A DNA stretch of 5,035 nt from Campylobacterota bacterium (GCA_022600655.1 JAHZJZ010000062.1:1-5035), one strand, 5' to 3'; counted from the stretch's first letter, positions 1 through 5,035 are shown. Notes: a model not told the origin generated them from the sequence alone. Numbers and translations: made by a program.

Positions 1-180
1 ATGAGTCTGTTGTTTAAGTTTAGTTTATTTAAAAGGTCTCGTTCATATTTTGGTGTTCTTTTTGAAAGGAAGAGTATAGAATACTCTTTTAAAGAATTGA
101 TAATTGACATTATATTCCTTTCTTTTATATTTAAAGTTAGGAATATAATACCAAGTATTTTATTAAAGTTTGGAGTGTAG
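1..180 (+). CDS. Possible C-terminal end of an upstream gene, function unknown
   Basis: Frame 1 is open from the first base to a TAG at 178-180 (59 codons). The other two forward frames close almost at once. An open frame of this length is uncommon by chance in DNA this AT-rich, so it may be the tail of a gene that begins outside the window. The ATG at base 1 may be only an internal Met, and no upstream sequence is visible to judge a ribosome site. The peptide is rich in Phe, Ile, Leu and Lys/Arg, with a hydrophobic stretch at about residues 34-44 (IIDIIFLSFIF) followed by KVRN. That would fit a membrane-associated tail, but I recognise no family. An 8-bp inverted repeat followed by Ts lies inside the frame (70-88), which counts slightly against coding. 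Confidence 0.35.
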   Translation: MSLLFKFSLFKRSRSYFGVLFERKSIEYSFKELIIDIIFLSFIFKVRNIIPSILLKFGV

Positions 181-189
181 TTATAATTT

Positions 190-259
190 ATACTTTATCT
201 AAAGATTTTATGGGAGAGAAATAGCTCTTATGATATTCTTCTATTTCTAAATAAAGTAT
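190..259. repeat. Nested inverted repeats in the intergenic region
   Basis: An outer pair, ATACTTTAT (190-198) and ATAAAGTAT (251-259), is a perfect 9-bp inverted repeat. It encloses a perfect 8-bp pair, AGAAATAG (217-224) and CTATTTCT (241-248), with a 16-base loop. The two stems are separated by 18 bases on the left and only 2 on the right, so an RNA could stack them. The segment lies between the end of the 1-180 frame and the palindrome at 259-288. It might be a transcript 3' end, a small RNA or operator DNA. The stems are AT-rich and have no T tract, so it is not a classical terminator, and chance is possible. Confidence 0.3.
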
Positions 260-288
260 TATTTTTATGGTTACAACCATAAAAATAA
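259..288. promoter_or_regulatory. Perfect palindrome, probable operator of the AAA ATPase operon
   Basis: Arms 259-272 and 275-288 are exact reverse complements of each other (14 bp each, core GGTT-AC-AACC) around a 2-base centre. The palindrome ends two bases before a TATACT -10 candidate (291-296), so it covers the -35 region of that promoter. The half-site TGGTTACA (268-275) recurs inverted as TGTAACCA at 305-312, close to the expected transcription start and just before the ribosome site. A dimeric repressor binding both places would block the promoter. As RNA it could form a stem of about 12 bp with a 6-base loop, but no U tract follows, so an operator is more likely than a terminator. 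The binding protein is unknown. Confidence 0.5.
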
Positions 289-290
289 GC

Positions 291-296
291 TATACT
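291..296 (+). promoter_or_regulatory. Candidate -10 box (TATACT) for the AAA ATPase gene
   Basis: TATACT matches the sigma-70 -10 consensus at five of six bases. It would place transcription start near 303, giving a leader of about 25 bases before the ATG at 328. No good -35 is present at the right distance, but Campylobacterota promoters often lack one. The flanking repeats at 259-288 and 305-312 support a regulated promoter here. Confidence 0.4.
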
Positions 297-327
297 ATTG
301 TATCTGTAACCAAAAAAAGGTGTTAAA

Positions 328-1515
328 ATGATACTAGAGCAACTAAGAGCCTATCAACTCAACTATTTAGAGATATTTGATTTTGAGTATAAACGCTATT
401 TGCATAACATAGTAGATTTTGATGAGAAACTTATAGGGATTGTAGGTGCAAGAGGGGTTGGGAAGACCACTTTTTTACTTCAATATTTGGCTGAACATCC
501 TCTGCCTATTGAGAAAAAGCTCTATTTCTCTGCTGATGCTTTAGATATGGAATCGTTGTTTGATATCGCTTACGAGTTCCATAAAGTGGGTGGAGAGCTT
601 TTGATTATTGATGAGATTCATAAATACAAGAACTTTGAAAAAGAGCTAAAAAAAATTTATGATATGCTCAAACTGCAAGTTGTTTTTTCAGGTTCATCAG
701 CTTTGCAACTTGACTACTCCAAAGGAGATTTGAGTAGAAGGGCTAGGCTCTACAGTATGAAAGGGCTCTCTTTTAAAGAGTTTATAGAGATAAAGCAAAA
801 AATTGAACTGCCAAGTTTTAGCTTAGAAGAGATAGTGCAAAACCATACACAAATAGCCCAACAACTGCTTAAAGAGATAAAGCCGTATGAGTATTGGAAA
901 GAGTATTTAACTTATGGGTATTATCCGTTCTATTTTGAAAATCCAAAAAGTTATCCTTTACGACTAAAAGAGACCATTAACACGGTAATAGAGGTCGATA
1001 TTCCCTCTATCTTTCCTATTGAGTATGAGAAGATTATCAATTTGAAAAAATTGGTTCGTTTGGTTTGTGAGTCACAATCTTTTCAAGTAAATATTAGAGA
1101 ACTCTCTGGAAATATTGGCATAAAAGATTATCAAACTCTCTATCGTTATTTGGACTATTTAAAACGAGGAAAAATACTTAATCTTATTCGTTCAAGAAGT
1201 AAAGGTGATACCATTTTTACCAAACCTCAAAAGCTCTATCTGGGTAATACCAATCTGCACTATGCTTACTGTAATAATGCTCATATAGGAACCATTAGAG
1301 AGGTATTTTTAATGAGCATGATAGATGAAGAGTTTTTAGAAGTACCTACAAAAGGAGACTTTAGAGTTGATGAAAAGTATCTTTTTGAAATAGGTGGTAA
1401 AAATAAAGGTTTTAAACAGATAAAAGATATACCAAACTCCTATGTGATAGCTGATGATATAGAGATTGGATTTGAAAATAAGATTCCCCTTTGGTTGTTT
1501 GGGTTTCTCTATTAA
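328..1515 (+). CDS. AAA+ ATPase, AAA_14/DUF4143 type, with nuclease-like C-terminal signature
   Basis: This 395-residue protein has a P-loop ATPase core. Walker A is GARGVGKTT at residues 40-48 (K46), Walker B is LLIIDEIH at 91-98 (D95, E96), a sensor-like FSGSSA lies at 120-125, and an arginine cluster RRAR lies at 137-140. About residues 250-290 look like a winged helix. The C-terminal part resembles DUF4143-type domains, with D344, E354 and K358 (DFRVD...EIGGK) recalling a PD-(D/E)XK nuclease fold. The end, IPLWLFGFLY, is hydrophobic. The start is supported by AAAAAGG (314-320), seven bases before the ATG. Members of this family are widespread and mostly uncharacterised; their role and substrate are unknown, and they often sit in accessory regions. 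It shares a probable operon with the flavoprotein 23 bp downstream. The family call is firm, but no specific function can be given. Confidence 0.9.
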   Translation: MILEQLRAYQLNYLEIFDFEYKRYLHNIVDFDEKLIGIVGARGVGKTTFLLQYLAEHPLPIEKKLYFSADALDMESLFDIAYEFHKVGGELLIIDEIHKYKNFEKELKKIYDMLKLQVVFSGSSALQLDYSKGDLSRRARLYSMKGLSFKEFIEIKQKIELPSFSLEEIVQNHTQIAQQLLKEIKPYEYWKEYLTYGYYPFYFENPKSYPLRLKETINTVIEVDIPSIFPIEYEKIINLKKLVRLVCESQSFQVNIRELSGNIGIKDYQTLYRYLDYLKRGKILNLIRSRSKGDTIFTKPQKLYLGNTNLHYAYCNNAHIGTIREVFLMSMIDEEFLEVPTKGDFRVDEKYLFEIGGKNKGFKQIKDIPNSYVIADDIEIGFENKIPLWLFGFLY

Positions 1516-1538
1516 AACTTATATTTAAAGGATAAAAA

Positions 1539-2090
1539 ATGGCAGTAAAATTCGACAGCATAAACAAAGCACACCAAGCGTTCATAGAGAAACAAAAGAT
1601 GTTCGTAATAGGTTCAGCAGGAGCTGATGGTTTCATTAATGTATCGCCAAAAGGGATGGATACCTTTAAAATCATCGATGAAAATACCGTAGTATGGCTT
1701 AACCATACAGGTTCAGGTAATGAAACCTCAGCTCATGTACAAGAAAACGGGCGTATGACCATTATGTTTAACTCTTTTGACAAAGCACCTATGATTTTGA
1801 AACTCTACGGTAAAGCTACTGTCATTCATGATAAAGATGAGCGATGGGAAGAGATGAGTTCTTACTTTACGGAGTTTATTGGTACTAGACAGTTTTTTGA
1901 ACTAAAGGTAGAACTGGTTTTAACCTCTTGTGGCTTTGGTGTACCACAGTACAAGTACATAGGAGAGCGTAATAAGTTGCAAAAATGGGCAGAAAAAAAG
2001 GGTCGTGAAGGGATGAAAGCCTATTGGGCTGAGAAAAATGTAGAGACCTTGGATGGTGTTCTGACTAATGTAATGGAACGTAGTAAATAA
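1539..2090 (+). CDS. Pyridoxamine 5'-phosphate oxidase-fold flavoprotein
   Basis: This 183-residue protein matches the stand-alone PPOX-like family with a split-barrel FMN fold. The N-terminal half carries the features I associate with this group: VSPKGMD at 35-41, VWLNHTGSGNETSAHV at 52-67, then RMTIMF at 72-77 and LKLYGKA at 87-93. The C-terminal helix carries GERNKLQKWAEKKG (142-155) and AYWAEKN (161-167). Related proteins bind FMN, and some bind F420 or haem; they reduce or oxidise small molecules, but the substrate cannot be read from sequence. This is not the vitamin B6 enzyme PdxH itself. It is a full-length cytosolic protein with no signal peptide. AAGGA (1528-1532), six bases before the ATG, supports the start. 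It follows the ATPase gene by 23 bp and is probably cotranscribed, although no functional link is obvious. It looks like an ordinary metabolic gene beside accessory ones. Confidence 0.88.
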   Translation: MAVKFDSINKAHQAFIEKQKMFVIGSAGADGFINVSPKGMDTFKIIDENTVVWLNHTGSGNETSAHVQENGRMTIMFNSFDKAPMILKLYGKATVIHDKDERWEEMSSYFTEFIGTRQFFELKVELVLTSCGFGVPQYKYIGERNKLQKWAEKKGREGMKAYWAEKNVETLDGVLTNVMERSK

Positions 2091-2138
2091 GTTAACGGTA
2101 GATTTAATGCTAAAAAGAGAAAAGCTAAGCATAAATAT

Positions 2139-2144
2139 TATAAA
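2139..2144 (+). promoter_or_regulatory. Candidate -10 box (TATAAA) for hipA
   Basis: The 120-bp gap after the flavoprotein gene contains one strongly AT-rich stretch (2130-2158). TATAAA at 2139-2144, or the overlapping TATTAT at 2136-2141, is the best -10 candidate. Transcription would then start near 2151, leaving a leader of about 60 bases that contains both CCGAAGTT repeats. No convincing -35 is visible, and I see no convincing terminator for the preceding gene in the gap. Confidence 0.3.
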
Positions 2145-2168
2145 ATACTTAAATAGATTATGAAATTT

Positions 2169-2196
2169 CCGAAGTTTGGTAACTATTGCCGAAGTT
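2169..2196. promoter_or_regulatory. CCGAAGTT direct repeats, candidate operator of hipA
   Basis: CCGAAGTT occurs at 2169-2176 and 2189-2196, an exact 20-bp period or about two DNA turns, just upstream of the hipA ATG. In DNA this AT-rich, two identical G+C-containing octamers so placed are unlikely to be accidental. Two sites on the same DNA face fit cooperative autoregulation by HipA's own N-terminal winged helix, or binding by the XRE protein. The sequence before the ATG lacks a good Shine-Dalgarno, so repressor binding or leader structure could also affect translation. Confidence 0.45.
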
Positions 2197-2210
2197 AAAA
2201 GTGAAACCCT

Positions 2211-3746
2211 ATGAAAAAAAGAGTAAAACTCGAAGAGATTAAACGACTTTTTGAAACCAAAGAACAACTCACGACAAGAGAGCTTAGAGATAAAACAGGC
2301 TTAACAGAAAGAACCTTACGAAATTACTTGGCAATACTTATAAAAGAGAAGCTAATCGTGGCTGTTGGTCAGACCAATAGACGTTATTATCAGCGTAATT
2401 ATGCTATTGATGAGAAGCCTATTGTGGTGGCTGTTTTACAAAATGGGGAGCATATAGGAACACTCTCTTTTACTTATGCTAAAGGTTATGTTTTCTCTTA
2501 CCTTTCAAGCTATAAGGGGGAACGATTTCCTTCTCTAAAGGAGTCTATAAACAGCTCCTATGCTCTTTTTACACTTTTTGAAAACCTTATCCCTGAGAGT
2601 ACGCGTCGTGAGAAGTTGTTACTTAAAGAGGGTAAGATATTGAATCCACTAGAGCTTCTTTTAGAGCTTGATAATACACATGGAAATTTAGATTTTGTAC
2701 CGTTGAGTTCACTTGGAAAAACAGACAAAAAAGAGGATGATAAGATTCCTACTTGGAAAAGTATCAAAAATGTTATTTTGGAAAAAAACAGTTTTGTGAC
2801 ACTGCTGGACTATGAGGTAGATATACCCAAAGAGGTGCTTCAAGGTGCTTCACTTGGTCGTGAACTCTACTCTTCATTAAGTGGTTATCAGCATAAAATA
2901 GATGTCAATCTGGATAAAAAAAATAAAAAGCTCTATCGTGTCAATAAAGAGAGTGGAGAGTTGGCTCACTATTTACTAAAACCCTATGCTTCAGATAGAC
3001 GAATTAAAAATACACCATATTTGGCACTCAATGAGCATCTGTTTATGACCTTTGCTAAAAATGAATTGAAACTCAATGTCCCTTTTACAGCCATACTGCT
3101 TGGTGATAATCGTGATTTTTACTTTTTAACCAAACGGTATGACCGTTATAGAGGCTACAAATACAACCAATATGATTTTGCCCAACAACTGGATATCGAG
3201 AGTGAAGATAAGTATGACATTAGCATCATCTCTATTTTAGAGAAGTTTAACAGTATTGTGCAAAATAAAAAAAGTAAAGAGGATGTTTACACTTTTATTA
3301 TCTACGCGTCACTTATTAAACAAGGAGATTTACATGCTAAGAACATTGGACTGATAGAAACAGGCAAAAAAAACTGGGAGTTGGCTCCTCTGTATGACAT
3401 TATAAGTACCTATATTTATGAAGGTAAAAAGAGTGATGACTTTGGTATTGCTTTTGACCATTCCAATCCTAAAAAAAGAAAGTTGAGATATAAAGAGTAT
3501 TTACAAATGGGTATGGCATTAGAGTTACCTCTTAGTAAAACAAAAAGCATTTTAAAAGAGACCATCAAACGATTTCAAGTCTATTTCCCTAAATATATAG
3601 AAGCAACCATAGCCTTTGAAAAGAGTTTGGATTATCCTCATTTTTTGAGTAAAAAACTTCACTCTTTGTATAATGAGAAGAACATTGAGTTTGATAAGTT
3701 AGGGGTGCTTGGTGAGGTTGGATTAGAGAGGAGTTGCTATGAATGA
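2211..3746 (+). CDS. hipA: HipA-family Ser/Thr kinase toxin with fused N-terminal winged-helix domain
   Basis: This protein has 511 residues, longer than classical HipA at about 440. Residues 1-62 form an added winged helix-turn-helix (TTRELRDKTGLTERTLRNYL at 21-40, wing 47-62). HipA N-terminal subdomain features follow (about 70-165). The kinase part has SSLSGYQHK at 221-229, where S222 aligns with the autophosphorylated S150 of E. coli HipA. It also has LLKPY with K257 as the likely ATP-binding lysine, TKRYDR at 307-312, the catalytic loop GDLHAKN at 372-378 (D373, N378), and LAPLYDIIS at 391-399 (D396, metal binding). All key kinase residues appear present, so it is probably active. E. coli HipA phosphorylates GltX and halts translation; the target here is unknown. 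The ATG at 2211 follows an in-frame TGA at 2202, so no longer start exists, and the ribosome site is weak. No hipB precedes it; an XRE gene follows instead. Its stop overlaps the ATG of a rhuM remnant. Confidence 0.88.
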   Translation: MKKRVKLEEIKRLFETKEQLTTRELRDKTGLTERTLRNYLAILIKEKLIVAVGQTNRRYYQRNYAIDEKPIVVAVLQNGEHIGTLSFTYAKGYVFSYLSSYKGERFPSLKESINSSYALFTLFENLIPESTRREKLLLKEGKILNPLELLLELDNTHGNLDFVPLSSLGKTDKKEDDKIPTWKSIKNVILEKNSFVTLLDYEVDIPKEVLQGASLGRELYSSLSGYQHKIDVNLDKKNKKLYRVNKESGELAHYLLKPYASDRRIKNTPYLALNEHLFMTFAKNELKLNVPFTAILLGDNRDFYFLTKRYDRYRGYKYNQYDFAQQLDIESEDKYDISIISILEKFNSIVQNKKSKEDVYTFIIYASLIKQGDLHAKNIGLIETGKKNWELAPLYDIISTYIYEGKKSDDFGIAFDHSNPKKRKLRYKEYLQMGMALELPLSKTKSILKETIKRFQVYFPKYIEATIAFEKSLDYPHFLSKKLHSLYNEKNIEFDKLGVLGEVGLERSCYE

Positions 3747-3759
3747 GATTGTGATTTAT
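3727..3759 (+). repeat. Upstream copy of the rhuM start-region direct repeat
   Basis: AGAGGA, six bases, ATGAATGAGATTGT, one variable base, then ATTTAT. Aligned base by base with 4110-4142 it matches at 29 of 33 positions, with identical spacing between ribosome site and ATG. The two copies are 383 bp apart and bracket the xre gene with its promoter. Similarity falls off quickly after this point. Here the copy spans the end of hipA and the start of the remnant. Confidence 0.75.
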
Positions 3760-3810
3760 AAGAATGGTAATGTAGTGTTGCCTATCTCTTTTAATAAGAA
3801 TAAAATCTAA
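3739..3810 (+). pseudogene. Remnant of a RhuM-family gene (N-terminal 23 codons)
   Basis: The ATG overlaps the hipA stop (ATGAATGA at 3739-3746) and is preceded by AGGAG (3729-3733) at five bases, so it has an intact, coupled translation start. It reads MNEIVIYKNGNVVLPISFN, then KNKI and a TAA. Its first seven residues are identical to those of the RhuM-Fic protein at 4122. The following NGNVVLPISF agrees with the general opening of RhuM proteins better than with that neighbour, so it looks like a diverged paralogue rather than a fresh copy. The frame ends where RhuM proteins continue with a TIWL-type segment and a DNA-binding-like domain, and nothing RhuM-like follows before the xre gene. 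I call it a truncated gene. A 23-residue peptide could still be made, but I see no reason to think it functions. Confidence 0.65.
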
Positions 3811-3819
3811 TATATAAGC

Positions 3820-3825
3820 TATAAT
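3820..3825 (+). promoter_or_regulatory. -10 box (TATAAT) for xre and rhuM/fic
   Basis: This is a perfect TATAAT ten bases after the remnant's stop codon, in an AT-rich stretch. It would start transcription near 3832, about 21 bases before the xre ATG at 3853. No matching -35 is evident. It would let the XRE protein and the RhuM-Fic protein be expressed independently of hipA, and it lies within the segment bracketed by the direct repeats. Confidence 0.5.
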
Positions 3826-3852
3826 AAGTAAAAATACAGACAAAAGGCTAAT

Positions 3853-4125
3853 ATGTTATCTTTTTTACCAAAAAACCCAAATGACATCATACAAGAACTC
3901 AAAGTTAAGTTTAAAAAGAAAAGAAAAGAGCTTGGCTACACGCAACAAGAGTTGGCTACGCGTTCAGGGGTAAGTATGGGTTCTGTTAAACGCTTTGAGG
4001 GTTCTGGACAGATTTCTTTGGAGTCACTTTTGAAGTTGGCTTTTGTTTTGGAGTGTTTGGGGGATTTTGAGAAGGTTTGTGAACCTAAAGAGCGAATGCC
4101 AAAAAGTATAGAGGATTTATTATGA
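3853..4125 (+). CDS. Small XRE-family regulator, HipB-like candidate antitoxin
   Basis: This 90-residue protein has a lambda-repressor-type helix-turn-helix. KKRKELGYT lies at 22-30, recognition-helix neighbourhood QQELATRSGVSMGSVKRFE at 31-49, and a stabilising helix ISLESLLKLAFVLECLG at 54-70. The C-terminal tail EPKERMPKSIEDLL resembles the tail of short HipB-like proteins that usually accompany HipA. Those normally precede hipA; here the gene lies downstream of hipA and directly before rhuM/fic, whose ATG overlaps its stop. AAAAGG (3842-3847), five bases before the ATG, supports the start. By analogy with HipB it probably represses its own promoter and may restrain one of the adjacent toxins. 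Which one (HipA, RhuM-Fic or both) cannot be told from sequence. Confidence 0.82.
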   Translation: MLSFLPKNPNDIIQELKVKFKKKRKELGYTQQELATRSGVSMGSVKRFEGSGQISLESLLKLAFVLECLGDFEKVCEPKERMPKSIEDLL

Positions 4126-4142
4126 ATGAGATTGTAATTTAT
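4110..4142 (+). repeat. Downstream copy of the rhuM start-region direct repeat
   Basis: This is the partner of the repeat at 3727-3759. It has the same AGAGGA ribosome site, the same six-base spacing and the same coding start, and it spans the end of xre and the start of the intact RhuM-Fic gene. Both copies provide an ATGAATGA overlap with the preceding gene, so an exchange between them would remove xre and leave hipA coupled directly to rhuM/fic. Confidence 0.75.
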
Positions 4143-5035
4143 GAAGATGGTGTCGTCTCTTTAGAGGCAACTGTTGAGAAAGATACATTATGGTTAAGTC
4201 AAAAGCAGATTGCAGAATTGTTTGGAGTTACTATTCCTACAATTAATGAGCATATTAAAAATATTTATAGAGAAAGTGAATTGGTACAAGATTCAACTAT
4301 TCGGAAATTCCTAATAGTTCGGACAGAGGGAAAAAGAGAAGTAAAAAGAGATATTGAACATTATAATTTAGATGCCATTATCTCTGTTGGATATAGAGTT
4401 AACAGTAAAAGAGCTACAAGTTTTCGTATATGGGCTACTAATATTTTAAAAGAGTATTTATTTGATGGCTACACCTTAAACCAAAAACGACTACAACAAA
4501 AAGGCTTAGAGGAGTTTAACCAAGCCATAGCACTTTTACAAACAACCATAAGTCAAGAAAACCTAGCCTGTGATGAAGCAAAAGGATTACTCGATGTGAT
4601 TGTAAGTTATGGGCGTTCTTGGTCACTTTTAGAAGGTTATGACGAAGACAATCTTTCTCTGCCAATCTATCGTAATGAACACAAGTTTGTTTTGGGTTAC
4701 AGCGAAGCAAAAGATGCAATAGCACAATTAAAAAAAGAGTTAATGAAAAAGGATGAAGCAAGTGAACTTTTTGGAAGAGAAAAAGCAGGTGAATTGGATG
4801 GTATTGTAGGTAATGTCTATCAAACCTTTGGAGGTGACGACCTCATTCCTAGTGTCGAAGCCAAAGCTGCTAATTTACTTTACTACATCATAAAAGACCA
4901 TCCTTTTGTGGATGGAAACAAGCGTATAGGTGCGTTTCTTTTTATATTGTTTTTGCAGAAAAACAAAATGCTTTACCGAGCCAATGGAGAAGCCAAGATA
5001 AATGACAATGCTCTTGTGGCTCTTACCCTTATGAC
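4122..5035 (+). CDS. rhuM: RhuM-Fic/Doc fusion protein, 3' end outside the window
   Basis: The frame is open for 304 codons to the right edge. Residues 1-115 are a RhuM-type domain (LWLSQKQIAELFGVTIPTIN at 23-42 looks helix-turn-helix-like, followed by YRVNSKRATSFRIWA at 91-105). A linking helical region (120-215) follows, then a Fic domain from about 220. LDGIVGNVYQTFGG (225-238) is the substrate-flap area and HPFVDGNKR (260-268) is the catalytic motif with H260, D264, N266, K267 and R268. Lysine in place of the second motif glycine is the Doc pattern; Doc phosphorylates EF-Tu rather than AMPylating it, so phosphotransfer is the better guess. The family usually ends some 25-40 residues later, so little is missing. 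The ATG overlaps the xre stop by two bases, and AGAGGA (4110-4115) lies six bases before it, implying translational coupling. RhuM was named from a Salmonella pathogenicity island; its own role is unclear. Confidence 0.88.
   Translation, partial: MNEIVIYEDGVVSLEATVEKDTLWLSQKQIAELFGVTIPTINEHIKNIYRESELVQDSTIRKFLIVRTEGKREVKRDIEHYNLDAIISVGYRVNSKRATSFRIWATNILKEYLFDGYTLNQKRLQQKGLEEFNQAIALLQTTISQENLACDEAKGLLDVIVSYGRSWSLLEGYDEDNLSLPIYRNEHKFVLGYSEAKDAIAQLKKELMKKDEASELFGREKAGELDGIVGNVYQTFGGDDLIPSVEAKAANLLYYIIKDHPFVDGNKRIGAFLFILFLQKNKMLYRANGEAKINDNALVALTLM

Noticed and set aside
70..88. 8-bp perfect inverted repeat AAGAGTAT/ATACTCTT followed by Ts, terminator-like
   Set aside because: The stem is AT-rich and short, the T tract is only two bases beyond the stem, and it sits within an open frame.
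104..131. TTGACA (104-109), 16 bases, TATATT (126-131): near-consensus sigma-70 promoter
   Set aside because: It lies inside the probably coding 1-180 frame and would give a leader of about 190 bases. In such AT-rich DNA the match may be chance, and the TATACT box at 291 is better placed.
1412..1675. Reverse-strand open frame across the ATPase/flavoprotein junction
   Set aside because: It overlaps two well-supported genes on the other strand, has no recognisable domain, and I found no sign of a separate gene.
1920..2267. Reverse-strand 115-codon frame rich in Phe/Leu
   Set aside because: It spans the end of the flavoprotein gene, the hipA promoter region and the hipA start. Its composition is that of an antisense shadow of Lys/Glu-rich coding sequence.
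2558..2767. Reverse-strand frame inside hipA
   Set aside because: It lies entirely within a confident coding region and shows no family features.
3589..3843. Reverse-strand frame over the hipA 3' end and the rhuM remnant
   Set aside because: It is antisense to hipA and to the remnant, with no homology I can recognise.
4542..4562. Class II Fic inhibitory motif (S/T)xxxE(G/N): residues T142 to N147 (TISQEN)
   Set aside because: The pattern matches and lies N-terminal of the Fic motif, but the second motif arginine that the inhibitory glutamate would contact is absent (GNKRIGA). A Doc-like enzyme would not be expected to use it.
4516..4761. Reverse-strand frame inside rhuM/fic, His/Leu-rich
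   Set aside because: It is a shadow of the Gln/Lys/Glu-rich linker of the RhuM-Fic protein.
1..5035. CRISPR array, tRNA/rRNA genes, transposase or insertion-sequence ends
   Set aside because: I saw no regularly spaced repeats, no cloverleaf or rRNA-like segments, and no transposase-like protein or terminal inverted repeats.

Overview
The window is AT-rich, mostly about one third G+C where I counted. Its compact genes, AAAGG/AGAGG-type ribosome sites and protein flavour suggest Campylobacterota (a Sulfurimonas, Sulfurovum or Arcobacter relative). That assignment is inference, because no rRNA or other marker gene is present. Every gene I can support is on the + strand.

Layout. Bases 1-180 are an open frame that may be the tail of an upstream gene. 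Bases 181-327 are non-coding and rich in inverted repeats, including a perfect 14-bp-arm palindrome just upstream of a probable promoter. Bases 328-1515 encode an AAA+ ATPase of the AAA_14/DUF4143 type, and 23 bp later 1539-2090 encode a pyridoxamine-phosphate-oxidase-fold flavoprotein; the two look like one operon. A 120-bp gap (2091-2210) holds an AT-rich promoter candidate and two copies of CCGAAGTT exactly 20 bp apart. Then comes a toxin-antitoxin-like cluster. It consists of a HipA-family kinase carrying its own N-terminal winged-helix domain (2211-3746), a 23-codon remnant of a RhuM-type gene that overlaps the hipA stop (3739-3810), a small XRE regulator with its own -10 box (3853-4125), and a RhuM-Fic/Doc fusion that overlaps the xre stop and runs off the right edge (4122-5035).

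How it may work together. HipA is a Ser/Thr kinase family whose best-known member phosphorylates GltX. Doc-type Fic proteins phosphorylate EF-Tu. The cluster therefore pairs two enzymes from families that act on translation, with two separate DNA-binding modules: the wHTH on HipA and the XRE protein. The AGAGGA-N6-ATGAATGAG start region of rhuM is present twice, 383 bp apart, and flanks the xre gene and its promoter. This points to a rearrangement in which a promoter-xre-rhuM/fic unit displaced an older rhuM paralogue that had been translationally coupled to hipA. This rearrangement scar is the most distinctive signal in the window.
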